DNA of 64,000 nucleotides from assembly GCF_051020985.1 (NCBI RefSeq), contig NW_027475138.1, positions 1,736,001 to 1,800,000 on the forward strand. The letters run 5' to 3'. Shown here one piece after another: positions 36,360-48,000 of this stretch. A model generated the notes under the pieces. That model was given only the letters and a program-made list of their open reading frames with translations, ran no database searches and was not told where the DNA came from. The translations under genes and the position numbers were made by a program. Source of the DNA: Nomia melanderi (lineage: Eukaryota; Arthropoda; Insecta; Hymenoptera; Halictidae). The stretch's first letter is position 1. Every line of letters starts with the position of its first letter.

Positions 36360-36885
36360 ATCTCGGGTGCTATTAGAGATAGCGCAATAAATCAAAGTGC
36401 ATTGTCTGCAGGAGGCCCTGGCGCATAAATCTGTGCCGCGGGATCGACCACGGACCACCAGGGGCCGAGAAAACCACCGACACATGGGGCCGGACACTCA
36501 GGGTCTGGAGAAAATCCAATATATATCTGGTGATATCTCGAGTGCTATTAGAGATAGCGCAATAAACCAAAGTGAATTATCTATAGGATGCCCTGGCGCA
36601 TGGATCTGTGCAGCGGGATCGACCTCGGACCACCAGGGACCGAGAAAAACATCGACACATGGGGCCGGACTGTCAGGGTCAAGGAATTATCCAATATATA
36701 TCTTTTGATATCACGGGTGCTATTAGAGATAGCGCAATATACCAAAGTGAATTATCTGCAGGAGGGCCTAGCGTATTAATCTGAGCAGCGGGAACGACCT
36801 CGGACCACCAGGGGCCGAGAAAACCACCGACACATGGGGCCGGACTGTCAGGGTCTGGGAAAAATCCAATATATATCTGGTGATA
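36360..36885. repeat. 1,925-bp unit, copy 4 (three-monomer fragment)
   Basis: Matches 35135-35660 at an offset of 1,225 (seven monomers). It contains GCGCATAAATCTGTGCCGCG, GACCACGGACC, ATCTTTTGATATCACGGG and GGCCTAGCGTATTAATC, then returns to consensus-like monomers with TTAAAGATAGCGC. Confidence 0.8.
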
Positions 36886-39560
36886 TCTCGGGTGCTATTA
36901 AAGATAGCGCAATAAATCATAGTTCATTGTCTGTAGGAGGCCCTAGCGCATGAATCTGTGGAGCTGGAACGACCTCGGACCACCAGGGGCCGAGAAAACC
37001 ACAGTCTCATGGGGCCGGACACACAGGGTCAGGGTAAAATGCAGTATATATCTGGTGATATCTCGGGAGCTATTACAGATAGCGCAATAAATCAAAGTGC
37101 ATTGTCTGTAGGAGGCCCTGGCGCATGAATCTGTGCAGCGGGAACGACCTCGGACCACCAGGAGCCGAGGACACGACCGCCACATGGGGCCGGACACTCA
37201 GGGTCAGTGAAAAATCCAATATATATCTGGTGATATCTCGGGTGCTATTACAGATAGCGCAATAAATCAAAGTGAATTGTCTGTAGGAGGCCCTGGCGCA
37301 TGAATCTGTGCAGCGGGAATGACCTCGGACCACCAGGGGCCGAGAAAACGACCGTCTCATGGGGCCGGACGCTCAGGGTCAGGGAAAAATCCAATATATA
37401 GGTGGTGATATCTCGGGTGCTATTACAGATAGCGCAATAAATCAAAGTGCATTGTCTGTAGGAGACACTGGCGCATGAACCTGTGCAGCGGGAACGACCT
37501 CGGACCACCAGGGGCCGAGAAAACCACAGTCTCATGGGGCCGGACACTCAGGTTCAGGGGAAAATCCAATATATATCTGGTGATATCTCGGGTGCTATTA
37601 GAGATAGCGCAATAAACGAAAGTGCATTGTCTGTAGGAGGCCCTGCCGCATGAATCTGTGCAGCGGGAACGACCTCGGAACACCAGGGACCGAGAAAACC
37701 ACCGTCTCATGGGGCCGGATACTCAGGGTCAGTGAAAAATCCAATATATATGTGGTGATATCTCGGGTGCTATTACAGATAGCGCAATAAATCAAAATGA
37801 ATTATCTGCAGGAGGCCCTGGCGCATGAATCTGTGCAGCGGGAACGACCTCGGACCACCAGGGGCCGAGAAAACAACCGTCTCATGGGGCCGGACACTCA
37901 GGGTCATGGAAAAATCCAATATATATCTGGTGATATCTCGGGTGCTATTACAGATAGCGCAATAAATCAAAGTGCATTGTCTGCAGGAGGCCCTGGCCCA
38001 TGAATCTGTGCAGCGGAAACGACCTCGGAACAACAGGGGCCGAGAAAACCACAGTCTCATGGGGCCGGACACTCAGGGTCAGGGGAAAATCCAATATATA
38101 TCTGTTGATATCTCGGGTGCTATTACAGATAGCGCAATAAATCAAAGTGAATTATCTGCAGGAGGCCCTGGCGCATGAATCTGTGCAGCGGGAACGACCT
38201 CGGACAACCAGGGGCCGAGAAAACTACCGTCTCATGGGGCCGGTCACTCAGGGTCAGTGAAAAATCCAATATATATCTGGTGATATCTCGGGTGCTATTA
38301 GAGATAGCGCAATAAACCAAAGTGAATTATCTGCAGGAGGCCCTGGCGCATGAATCTGTGCAACGGGAACGACCTCGGACCACCAGGGGCCGAGAAAACC
38401 ACAATCTCATGGGGCCGGACACTCAGGGTCAGGGGAAAATCCAATATAGATCTGGTGATATCTCGGGTGCTATTACAGATAGCGCAATAAATCAATGTGC
38501 ATTGTCTGTAGGAGACCCTGGCGCATGAACCTGTGCAGCGGGAACGACCTCGGACCACCGGGGGCTGAGAAAACCACAGTCTCATGGGGCCGGACACTCA
38601 GGGTCAGGGGAAAATCCAATATATATCTGGTGATATCTCGGTTGCTAATAGAGATAGCGCAATAAACCAAAGTGAATTATCTGCAGGAGGCCCTGGCGCA
38701 TGAATCTGTGCAGCGGGAACGACCTCGGACCACCAGGGGCCGAGAAAACGACCGTCTCATGGGGCCGGACACTCAGGGTCAGTGAAAAATCCAATATATA
38801 TCTGCTGATATCTCGGGTGCTATTACAGATAGCGCAATAAATCAAAGTGCATTGTCTGTAGGAGGCCCTGGCGCATGAATCTGTGCAGCGGGAACGACCT
38901 CGGACCACCAGGGGCCGAGAAAACGACCGTCTCATGGGGCTGGACACTCAGGGTCAGTGAAAAATCCAATATATATATCTGGTGATATCTCGGCTGCTAT
39001 TAAAGATAGCGCAATAAATCAAAGTGCATTGTCTGTAGGAGGCCCTGGCGCATGAATCTGTGCAGCGGGAACGACCTCGGAACACCAGGGACCGAGAAAA
39101 CCACAGTCTCATGGGGCCGGACACTCAGGGTCAGTGGAAAATCCAATATAGATCTGGTGATATCTCGGGTGCTATTACAGATAGCGCAATAAATCAAAGT
39201 GCATTGTCTGTAGGAGGCCCTGGCGCATGAACCTGTGCAGCGGGAACGACCTGGGACCACCAGGGGCCGAGAAAACGACCGTCTCATGGGGCCGGACGCT
39301 CAGGGTCAGGGAAAAATCCAATATATAGGTGGTGATATCTCGGGTGCTATTACAGATAGCGCAATAAATCAAAGTGCATTGTCTGTAGGAGACACTGGCG
39401 CATGAACCTGTGCAGCGGGAACGACCTCGGACCACCAGGGGCCGAGAAAACCACAGTCTCATGGGGCCGGACACTCAGGGTCAGGGAAAAATCCAATATA
39501 TATCTGGTGATATCTCGGGTGCTATTAGAGATAGCGCAATAAACCAAAGTGAATTATCTG
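36886..39560. repeat. Near-consensus zone with an 11-monomer-spaced duplication
   Basis: The segment at 37.25-37.55 kb recurs at 39.18-39.47 kb (offset 1,927), marked by ATATATAGGTGGTGATATC and GGAGACACTGGCGCATG. The two-base excess is an AT gain near 38968 (ATATATATATCTGG). Otherwise monomers are close to consensus, many with GTCAGTGAAAAATCC. No gene. Confidence 0.78.
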
Positions 39561-39944
39561 CAGCAGGCCCTGGTGCATGAATCTGTGCAGCGGGAACGAC
39601 CTCGGACCACCAGGGGCCGATAAAACCACTGTCTCATGGGTCCGGACACTCAGGGTCAGGGAAAAATCCAATATATATCTGGTGATATCTCGGGTGCTAT
39701 TAGAGATAGCGCAACAAACCAAAGTGCATTGTCTGTAGGAGGCCCTGGCGGATGAATCTGGGCAGCGGGAACGACCTCGGACCACCAGGGGCCGAGAAAA
39801 CCACAGTCACAGGGGACCGGACACTCAGGGTCAGGGGAAAATTCAATATATATCTGGTGATATCTCGGGTGCTATTAGAGAAAGCGCAATAAACCAAAGT
39901 GAATTATCTGCAGGAGGCTCTGGCACATGAATCTGTGCAGCGGG

Positions 39945-40620
39945 AACGACCTCGGTCCACCAGGGGCCGAGAAAACCACCGTCTCATGGGGACGGACACT
40001 CAGGGACAGGGGAAAATCCAATATATACCTGGTGATATCTCGGGTGCTATTAGAGATAGCGCAATAAACCAAAGTGAATTATCTGCAGGAGGCCCTGGCG
40101 CATGTATCTGTGCAGCGGGAACGATCTCGGACCACCAGGGGCCAAGAAAACCACCGTCTCATAGGGCCGGACACTCAGGGTCTGGGAAAAATCAAATATA
40201 TATCTGGTGATATCTCGGGTGCTATTACAGATAGCGCAATAAATCAAAGTGCATTGTCTGTAGGAGGCCCTGGCGCATGAATCTGTGCAGCGGGATCGAC
40301 CTCGGACCACGAGGGACCGAGAAAACCACCGTCTCATGGGGCCGGACACTCAGGGTCAGGGGAAAATCCAATATATATCTCGTGATATCTCGGGTGCTAT
40401 TAGAGATAGCGCAATAAATCAAAGTGCATTGTCTGTAGGAGGCCCTGGCGCATGAATCTGGCCAGCGGGAATGACCTTGGAACACCAGGGGCCGAGAAAA
40501 CCACAGTCTCATGGGGCCGGACACACAGGGTCAGGGAAAAATGCAATATATATCTGGTGATATCTCGGGTGCTATTACAGATAGCGCAACAAATCAAAGT
40601 GCGTTGTCTGTAGGAGGCCC
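39945..40620. repeat. About 675-bp segment, copy 1 (offset 3,851)
   Basis: Matches 43796-44471. Shared markers are CTCGGTCCACCAGGGG, CATGGGGACGGACACTCAGG, AATATATACCTGG, GGAACGATCTCGG, AATCAAATATATATC, ATATATCTCGTGATATC and GACCTTGGAACACC (or CACG). Confidence 0.8.
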
Positions 40621-41324
40621 TGGCGCATGAATCTGTGCAGCGGGAACGACCTCGGACCACCAGGGGCCGAGAAAACCACCGTCTCATGGGGCCGGACACT
40701 CAGGGTCAGGGAAAAATCCAATATATATCTGGTGATATCTCGGGTGCTATTAGAGATAGCGCCATAAACCAAAGTGAATTATCTGCAGGAGGCCCTGGCG
40801 CATGCATCTGTGCAGCGGGAACGACCTCGGACCACCAGGGGCCGAGAAAATCACCGTCTCATGGGGCCGGACTGTCAGGGTCAGGGAGAAATCCAATATA
40901 TATCTGGTGATATCTCGGGTGCTATTAGAGATAGCGAAATAAATCTAAAGTGCATTGTCTGCCGGAGGCCCTAGCACATGAATCTGTGCAGCGGGAACGA
41001 CCTCGGACCACCAGGGGCCGAGAAAACTACCGTCTCATGGGGCCGGACACTCAGGGTCAGGGAAAAATCCATTATAAATCAAGTGATATCTCGGGTGCTA
41101 TTTGAGATAGCGCGATAAATCAAAGTGCATTGTCTGCAGGAGGCCCTAGCGCATGAATCTGTGCAGCGGGAACGACCTCGGACCACCAGGGGCCGAGAAA
41201 ATCACCGTCTCATGGAGCCGGACTGTCAGGGTTAGGGAAAAATCCGATATATATCTGGTGATGTCTCGGGTGCTATTAGAGATAGCGCAATAAACCAAAG
41301 TGAATTATCTGCAGGAGGCCCTGG

Positions 41325-41920
41325 CGCATGCATCTGTGCAGCGGGAACTACCTCGGATCACCAGGGGCCAAGAACACCACCGTCTCATGGGGCCGGACAC
41401 TCAGGGACAGGGGAAAATCCAATATATACCTGGTGATATCTCGGGTGCTATTAGAGATAGCGCAATAAATCAAAAAGCATTGTCTGTAGGAGGCCCTGGC
41501 GCATGAATCTGGCAAGCGGGAAAGCCCTCGGACCACCACGGGCCGAGAAAACCACCGTCTCATGGGGCCGGACACTCAGGGTCACTGAAAAATCCAATAT
41601 ATATCTAGTGATATCTCGGGTGCTGTTTCAGATAGCGCAATAAATCAAAGTGCCTGGTCTGTAGGAGACCCTGTCGCATGAATCTGGCCAGCGTGAACGA
41701 CCTCGGACCACCAGGGGCCGAGAAAACCACAGTCTCATGGGGCCGGACACTCAGGGTGAGGGAAAAATCCAATATATATCTGGTGATATCTCGGGTGCTT
41801 TTAGAGATAGCGCAATAAACCAAATTGAATTGTCTGCAGGAAACCCTGGCGCATGAATCTGTTCAGCGGGATCGTACTCGGACCACGAGGGAACGAGAAA
41901 ACCATCGACACATGGGGCCG
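41325..41920. repeat. About 600-bp segment, copy 1 (offset 3,150)
   Basis: Matches 44475-45070. Markers are GGGAACTACCTCGGATCACC, GGGGCCAAGAACACC, AATCAAAAAGCATTGTC, GGCAAGCGGGAAAGCCC, GTCACTGAAAAATCC, CAGTGCCTGGTCTG-like AAAGTGCCTGGTCTG and GCCAGCGTGAACGACC. Confidence 0.8.
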
Positions 41921-42348
41921 GACACTCAGGGTCGGGGAAAAATCCAATATATATCTGGTGATATCTCGGGTGCTCTTACAGATACCGCACTAAACCAAAC
42001 TGAATTATCTGCTGGGGGCCCTGGCGTATGAATCTGTGCAGCAGGAACGACCTCGGAACACTAGGGGCCGAGAAAACCACCGTCTCATGGGGCCGGACTG
42101 TCAGGGTCGGAGAAAAATCCATTATATATCTGGTGATATCTCGGGTGCTATTAGAGATAGCGCAATAAACCAAAGTGAATTATCTGCAGGAGGCCCTGGC
42201 GCATGAATCTGTGCAGCGGGAACGACCTCGGAACACCACGGTCCGAGAAAGCCACCGTCACATGGGGCCGGACACTCAGGGTCAGGGAAAAATCCAATAT
42301 ATATCTGGTGATATCTCGGGTGCTTTTAGAGATAGCGCAATAAACCAA
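41824..42348. repeat. 525-bp trimer (representative)
   Basis: Three distinct monomers in fixed order: one with GGAAACCCTGGCG, GTTCAGCGGGATCGTACTCGG and GAGGGAACGAG; one with GTGCTCTTACAGATACCGC and GCTGGGGGCCC; and one with GGTCGGAGAAAAATCCATTA leading to a consensus-like monomer. Further copies, whole or partial, lie at 42349-42700, 45500-46024, 46025-46549 and 58100-58380. The copies at 45500 and 46025 are in tandem. Confidence 0.8.
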
Positions 42349-42859
42349 ATGGAATTGTCTGCAGGAAACCCTGGCGCATGAATCTGTTCAGCGGGATCGT
42401 ACTCGGACCACGAGGGAACGAGAAAACCATCGACACATGGGGCCGGACACTCAGGGTCGGGGAAAAATCCAATATATATCTGGTGATATCTCGGGTGCTC
42501 TTACAGATACCGCACTAAACCAAACTTAATTATCTGCTGGGGGCCCTGGCGCATGAATCTTTGCATCGGGATCGGCCTCGGACCACCAGGGGCCGAGAAA
42601 ATCACCGTCTCATGGGGCCGGATTGTCAGGGTCAGGGAAAAATCCAATATATATCTGGTGATATCTCGGGTGCTATTAGAGATAGCGCTATAAACCAAAG
42701 TGAATTATCTATAGGATGCCCTGGCGCATGAATCTGTGCAGCGGGATCGACCTCGGACCACCGGGGGCCGAGAAAATCACCGTCTCATTGGGCCGGACAC
42801 TCTGGGTCAGGGAAAAATCCAATATATATGTGGTGATATCTCGGGTGCTATTACAGATA

Positions 42860-43260
42860 GCGCAATAAATCAAAGTGCATTGTCTGTAGGAGGCCCTGGC
42901 GCATGAATCTGTACAGCGGAAACGACCTCGGACCACCAGGGGCCGAGAAAATTACAGATATTCGGAATCCGTCACCCAAGGTCATGCAAAAAACCAGCAT
43001 ATATCTGGTGATATCTCGGGTGCTATTACAGATAGCGCGATAAATTAAAGTGCATTGTCTCCAGGAAGCCCTGGCGCATGATTCGGTGCAGCGGGAACGA
43101 CCTCGGACCACCAGGGGCCGAGAAAATCACCGTCGCATGGGGCCGGACTGTCAGGGGCAAGGAAAAATCCAATATATATCTGGTGATATCTCGGGTGCTA
43201 TTACAGATAGCGCAATAAATCAACGTGCATTGTCTGTAGGAGGCCCTGGCGCATGAATCT
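42860..43260. repeat. About 400-bp segment, copy 1 (offset 4,375)
   Basis: Matches 47235-47635 at exactly 25 monomers. Markers are GTACAGCGGAAACGACC, an A-type monomer with GTCATGCAAAAAACC, GTCTCCAGGAAGCCC, GCATGATTCGGTGCAGCGG and CAGGGGCAAGG. The A-type plus GATTCGG pair also appears near 48.5-48.75 kb, inside the 3,326-bp unit. Confidence 0.8.
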
Positions 43261-43404
43261 GTGCAGCGGGATCGACCTCGGACCACCGGGGGCCGAGAAA
43301 ATCACCGTCTCATTGGGCCGGACTGTCAGGGTCAGGGAAAAATCCAATATATATCTGGTGATATCTCGTGTGCTATTAGAGATAGCGAAATAAATCAAAG
43401 TGCA

Positions 43405-43795
43405 TTGTCTGCAGGAGGCCCTGGCGCATAAATCTGTGCCGCGAGAACCACCTCGGACCACCAGGGGCCGAGAAAACCACCGTCTCATGGGGCCGGACAC
43501 TCAGGGTCAGGGGAAAATCCAATATATATCTGGTGATATCTCGGGTGCTATTAAAGATAGCGCAATAAATCATAGTGCATTGTCTGTAGGAGGCCCTGGC
43601 GCACGAATCTGTGCAGCGGGAACGACCTCGGACCACCAGGGGCCGAGAAAACCACCGTCTCATGGGGCCGGACACTCAGGGTCAGGGGAAAGTCCAATAT
43701 ATATCTGGTGATATCTCGGGTGCTATTAAAGATAGCGCAATAAATCATAGTGCATTGTCTGTAGGAGGCCCTGGCGCACGAATCTGTGCAGCGGG
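43405..43795. repeat. Segment shared with 35.88-36.27 kb
   Basis: Offset 7,528. Both places have TTAAAGATAGCGCAATAAAT, CATAGTGCATTGTCTG, GGCGCACGAATCTGTGC and GGGGAAAGTCC in two successive monomers. The lost ATG (GCACGAATC for GCATGAATC) is a useful marker. Confidence 0.75.
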
Positions 43796-44471
43796 AACGA
43801 CCTCGGTCCACCAGGGGCCGAGAAAACCACCGTCTCATGGGGACGGACACTCAGGGACAGGGGAAAATCCAATATATACCTGGTGATATCTCGGGTGCTA
43901 TTAGAGATAGCGCAATAAACCAAAGTGAATTATCTGCAGGAGGCCCTGGCGCATGTATCTGTGCAGCGGGAACGATCTCGGACCACCAGGGGCCAAGAAA
44001 ACCACCGTCTCATGGGGCCGGACACTCAGGGTCTGGGAAAAATCAAATATATATCTGTTGATATCTCGGGTGCTATTACAGATAGCGCAATAAATCAAAG
44101 TGCATTGTCTGTAGGAGGCCCTGGCGCATGAATCTGTGCAGCGGGATCGACCTCGGACCACGAGGGACCGAGAAAACCACCGTCTCATGGGGCCGGACAC
44201 TCAGGGTCAGGGGAAAATCCAATATATATCTCGTGATATCTCGGGAGCTATTAGAGATAGCGCAATAAATCAAAGTGCATTGTCTGTAGGAGGCCCTGGC
44301 GCATGAATCTGGCCAGCGGGAACGACCTTGGAACACGAGGGGCCGAGAAAACCACAGTCTCATGGGGCCGGACACACAGGGTCAGGGAAAAATGCAATAT
44401 ATATCTGGTGATATCTCGGGTGCTATTACAGATAGCGCAACAAATCAAAGTGCGTTGTTTGTAGGAGGCCC
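43796..44471. repeat. About 675-bp segment, copy 2 (offset 3,851)
   Basis: Partner of 39945-40620, and followed at once by copy 2 of the 41.3 kb segment. In the original location the two segments are separated by about 700 bp, so their juncture here at about 44473 is a breakpoint. Confidence 0.8.
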
Positions 44472-44474
44472 TGG

Positions 44475-45070
44475 CGCATGCATCTGTGCAGCGGGAACTA
44501 CCTCGGATCACCAGGGGCCAAGAACACCACCGTCTCATGGGGCCGGACACTCAGGGACAGGGGAAAATCCAATATATACCTGGTGATATTTCGGGTGCTA
44601 TTAGAGATAGCGCAATAAATCAAAAAGCATTGTCTGTAGGAGGCCCTGGCGCATGAATCTGGCAAGCGGGAAAGCCCTCGGACCACCACGGGCCGAGAAA
44701 ACCACCGTCTCATGGGGCCGGACACTCAGGGTCACTGAAAAATCCAATATATATCTAGTGATATCTCGGGTGCTGTTTCAGATAGCGCAATAAATCAAAG
44801 TGCCTGGTCTGTAGGAGACCCTGTCGCATGAATCTGGCCAGCGTGAACGACCTCGGACCACCAGGGGCCGAGAAAACCACAGTCTCATGGGGCCGGACAC
44901 TCAGGGTGAGGGAAAAATCCAATATATATCTGGTGATATCTCGGGTGCTTTTAGAGATAGCGCAATAAACCAAATGGAATTGTCTGCAGGAAACCCTGGC
45001 GCATGAATCTGTTCAGCGGGATCGTACTCGGACCACGAGGGAACGAGAAAACCATCGACACATGGGGCCG
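44475..45070. repeat. About 600-bp segment, copy 2 (offset 3,150)
   Basis: Partner of 41325-41920. The GCCAGCGTGAACGACC monomer occurs once more 525 bp later (about 45360), followed by the trimer family. Confidence 0.8.
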
Positions 45071-46386
45071 GACTGTCAGGGTCAGGGAAAAATCCAATAT
45101 ATATCTGGTGATATCTCGGGTGCTATTAGAGATAGCGCAATAAACCAAAGTGAATTATCTGCAGGAGGCACTGGTGCATGAATCTGTGCAGCGGGAACGA
45201 CCTCGGACCACCAGGGGCCGATAAAACCACCGTCTCATGGGTCCGGACACTCAGGGTCAGGGGAAAATTCAATATATATCTGGTGATATCTCGTGTGCTA
45301 TTACAGATAGCGCAATAAATCAAAGTGCCTGGTCTGTAGGAGGCCCTGGCGCATGAATCTGGCCAGCGTGAACGACCTCGGACAACCAGGGGCCGAGAAA
45401 ACCACAGTCTCATGGGGCCGGACACTCAGGGTGAGGGAAAAATCCAATATATATCTGGTGATATCTCGGGTGCTTTTAGAGATAGCGCAATAAACCAAAC
45501 TGAATTGTCTGCAGGAAACCCTGGCGCATGAATCTGTTCAGCGGGATCGTACTCGGACCACGAGGGAACGAGAAAACCATCGACACATGGGGCCGGACAC
45601 TCAGGGTCGGGGAAAAATCCAATATATATCTGGTGATATCTCGGGTGCTCTTACAGATACCGCACTAAACCAAACTGAATTATCTGCTGGGGGCCCTGGC
45701 GTATGAATCTGTGCAGCAGGAACGACCTCGGAACACTAGGGGCCGAGAAAACCACCGTCTCATGGGGCCGGACTGTCAGGGTCGGAGAAAAATCCATTAT
45801 ATATCTGGTGATATCTCGGGTGCTATTAGAGATAGCGCAATAAACCAAAGTGAATTATCTGCAGGAGGCCCTGGCGCATGAATCTGTGCAGCGGGAACGA
45901 CCTCGGACCACCACGGGCCGAGAAAACCACCGTCTCATGGGGCCGGACACTCAGGGTCAGGGAAAAATCCAATATATATCTGGTGATATCTCGGGTGCTT
46001 TTAGAGATAGCGCAATAAACCAAATGGAATTGTCTGCAGGAAACCCTGGCGCATGAATCTGTTCAGCGGGATCGTACTTGGACCACGAGGGAACGAGAAA
46101 ACCATCGACACATGGGGCCGGACACTCAGGGTCGGGGAAAAATCCAATATATATCTGGTGATATCTCGGGTGCTCTTACAGATACCGCACTAAACCAAAC
46201 TGAATTATCTTCTGGGGGCCCTGGCGCATGAATCTGTGCAGCAGGAACGACCTCGGAACACTAGGGGCCGAGAAAACCACCGTCTCATGGGGCCGGACTG
46301 TCAGGGTCGGAGAAAAATCCATTATATATCTGGTGATATCTCGGGTGCTATTAGAGATCGCGCAATAAACCAAAGTGAATTATCTG

Positions 46387-47235
46387 CAGGAGGCCCTGGC
46401 GCATGAATCTGTGCAGCGGGAATGACCTCGGACCACCACGGGCCGAGAAAACCACCGTCTCATGGGGCCGGACACTCAGGGTCAGGGAATAATCCAATAT
46501 ATATCTGGTGATATCGCGGGTGCTATTACAGATAGCGCAATAAATCAAAGTGCATTGTCTGTAGCAGGCCCTGGCGCATGAATCTGGCCAGCGGGAACGA
46601 CCTCGGACCACCAGGGGCCGAGAAAACCACAGTCTCATGGGGCCGGACACTCAGGGTCAGGGGAAAATCCAATATATATCTGGTGATATCTCGGGTGCTA
46701 TTACAGATAGAGCAATAAATCAAAGTGCATTGTCTGTAGGAGGCCCTGGCGCATGAATCTGTGCAGCGGGAACAACCTCGGACCACCAGGGGCCGAGAAA
46801 ACCACAGTCTCATGGGGCCGGACACTCATGGTCAGGGCATAATCCAATATATATCTGGTGATATCTCGGGTGCTATTAGAGATAGCGCAATAAACCAAAG
46901 TGAATTATCTGCAGGAGGCCCTGGCGCATGCATCTGTGCAGCGGGAACGACCTCGGACCACCAGGGGCCGAGAAAACTACAGTCTCATGCGGCCGGACAC
47001 TCAGGGTCTGGGGAAAATCCAATATATATCTGGTGATATCTCGGGTCCTATTACAGATAAGGAAATAAATCAAAGTGAATTATCTGCAGGATGCCCTGGC
47101 GCATGAATCTGTGCAGCGGGAACGACCTCGGTCCACCAGGGGCCGAGAAAACCACCGTCTCATGGGGCTGGACACTCAGGGTGAGGGAAATATCCAATAT
47201 TTATCTGGTGATATCGCGGGTGCTATTACAGATAG
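46387..47235. repeat. Segment related to 60.04-61.06 kb
   Basis: Offsets are 13,654, then 13,479, then 13,829, all near multiples of 175. Markers are GGGAATGACCTCGG with CCACCACGGGCC, GATAGAGCAATAAATC, GGGAACAACCTCGG, TCATGGTCAGGGCATAATCC, CTCGGGTCCTATTACAG with ATAAGGAAATAAATC and AAATATCCAATATTTATC. Changing offsets show single-monomer gains and losses since the copies separated. Confidence 0.75.
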
Positions 47236-48000
47236 CGCAATAAATCAAAGTGCATTGTCTGTAGGAGGCCCTGGCGCATGAATCTGTACAGCGGAAACGA
47301 CCTCGGACCACCAGGGGCCGAGAAAATTACAGATATTCGGAATCCGTCACCCAAGGTCATGCAAAAAACCAGCATATATCTGGTGATATCTCGGGTGCTA
47401 TTACAGATAGCACGATAAATTAAAGTGCATTGTCTCCAGGAAGCCCTGGCGCATGATTCGGTGCAGCGGGAACGACCTCGGACCACCAGGGGCCGAGAAA
47501 ATCACCGTCGCATGGGGCCGGACTGTCAGGGGCAAGGAAAAATCCAATATATATCTGGTGATATCTCGGGTGCTATAACAGATAGCGCAATAAATCAACG
47601 TGCATTGTCTGTAGGAGGCCCTGGCGCATGAATGTGTGCAGCGGGATCGACCTCGGACCACCAGGGGCCGAGAAAGTCACCGTTTCATGGGGCCGGACTG
47701 TCTGGGTCAGGGAAAAATCCTATATATATCTGGTGATATCTCGGGTGCTATTACAGATAGCGCAATAAATCAAATTGCATTGTCTGCAGGAGGCCCTGGC
47801 GCATGAATCTGTGCAGCGGGAACGACCTCTGACCAGCAGGGGCCGAGAAAATCACCGTCTCATGAGGCCGGGCTGTCAGGGTCAGGGAAAAATGAAATAT
47901 CTATCTGGTGATATCTCGGGTGCTATTAGAGATAGCGCAATAAATCAAAGTGCATTGTCTGCAGGAGGCCCTAGCGCATGAATCTGTGCAGCGGGAACGT

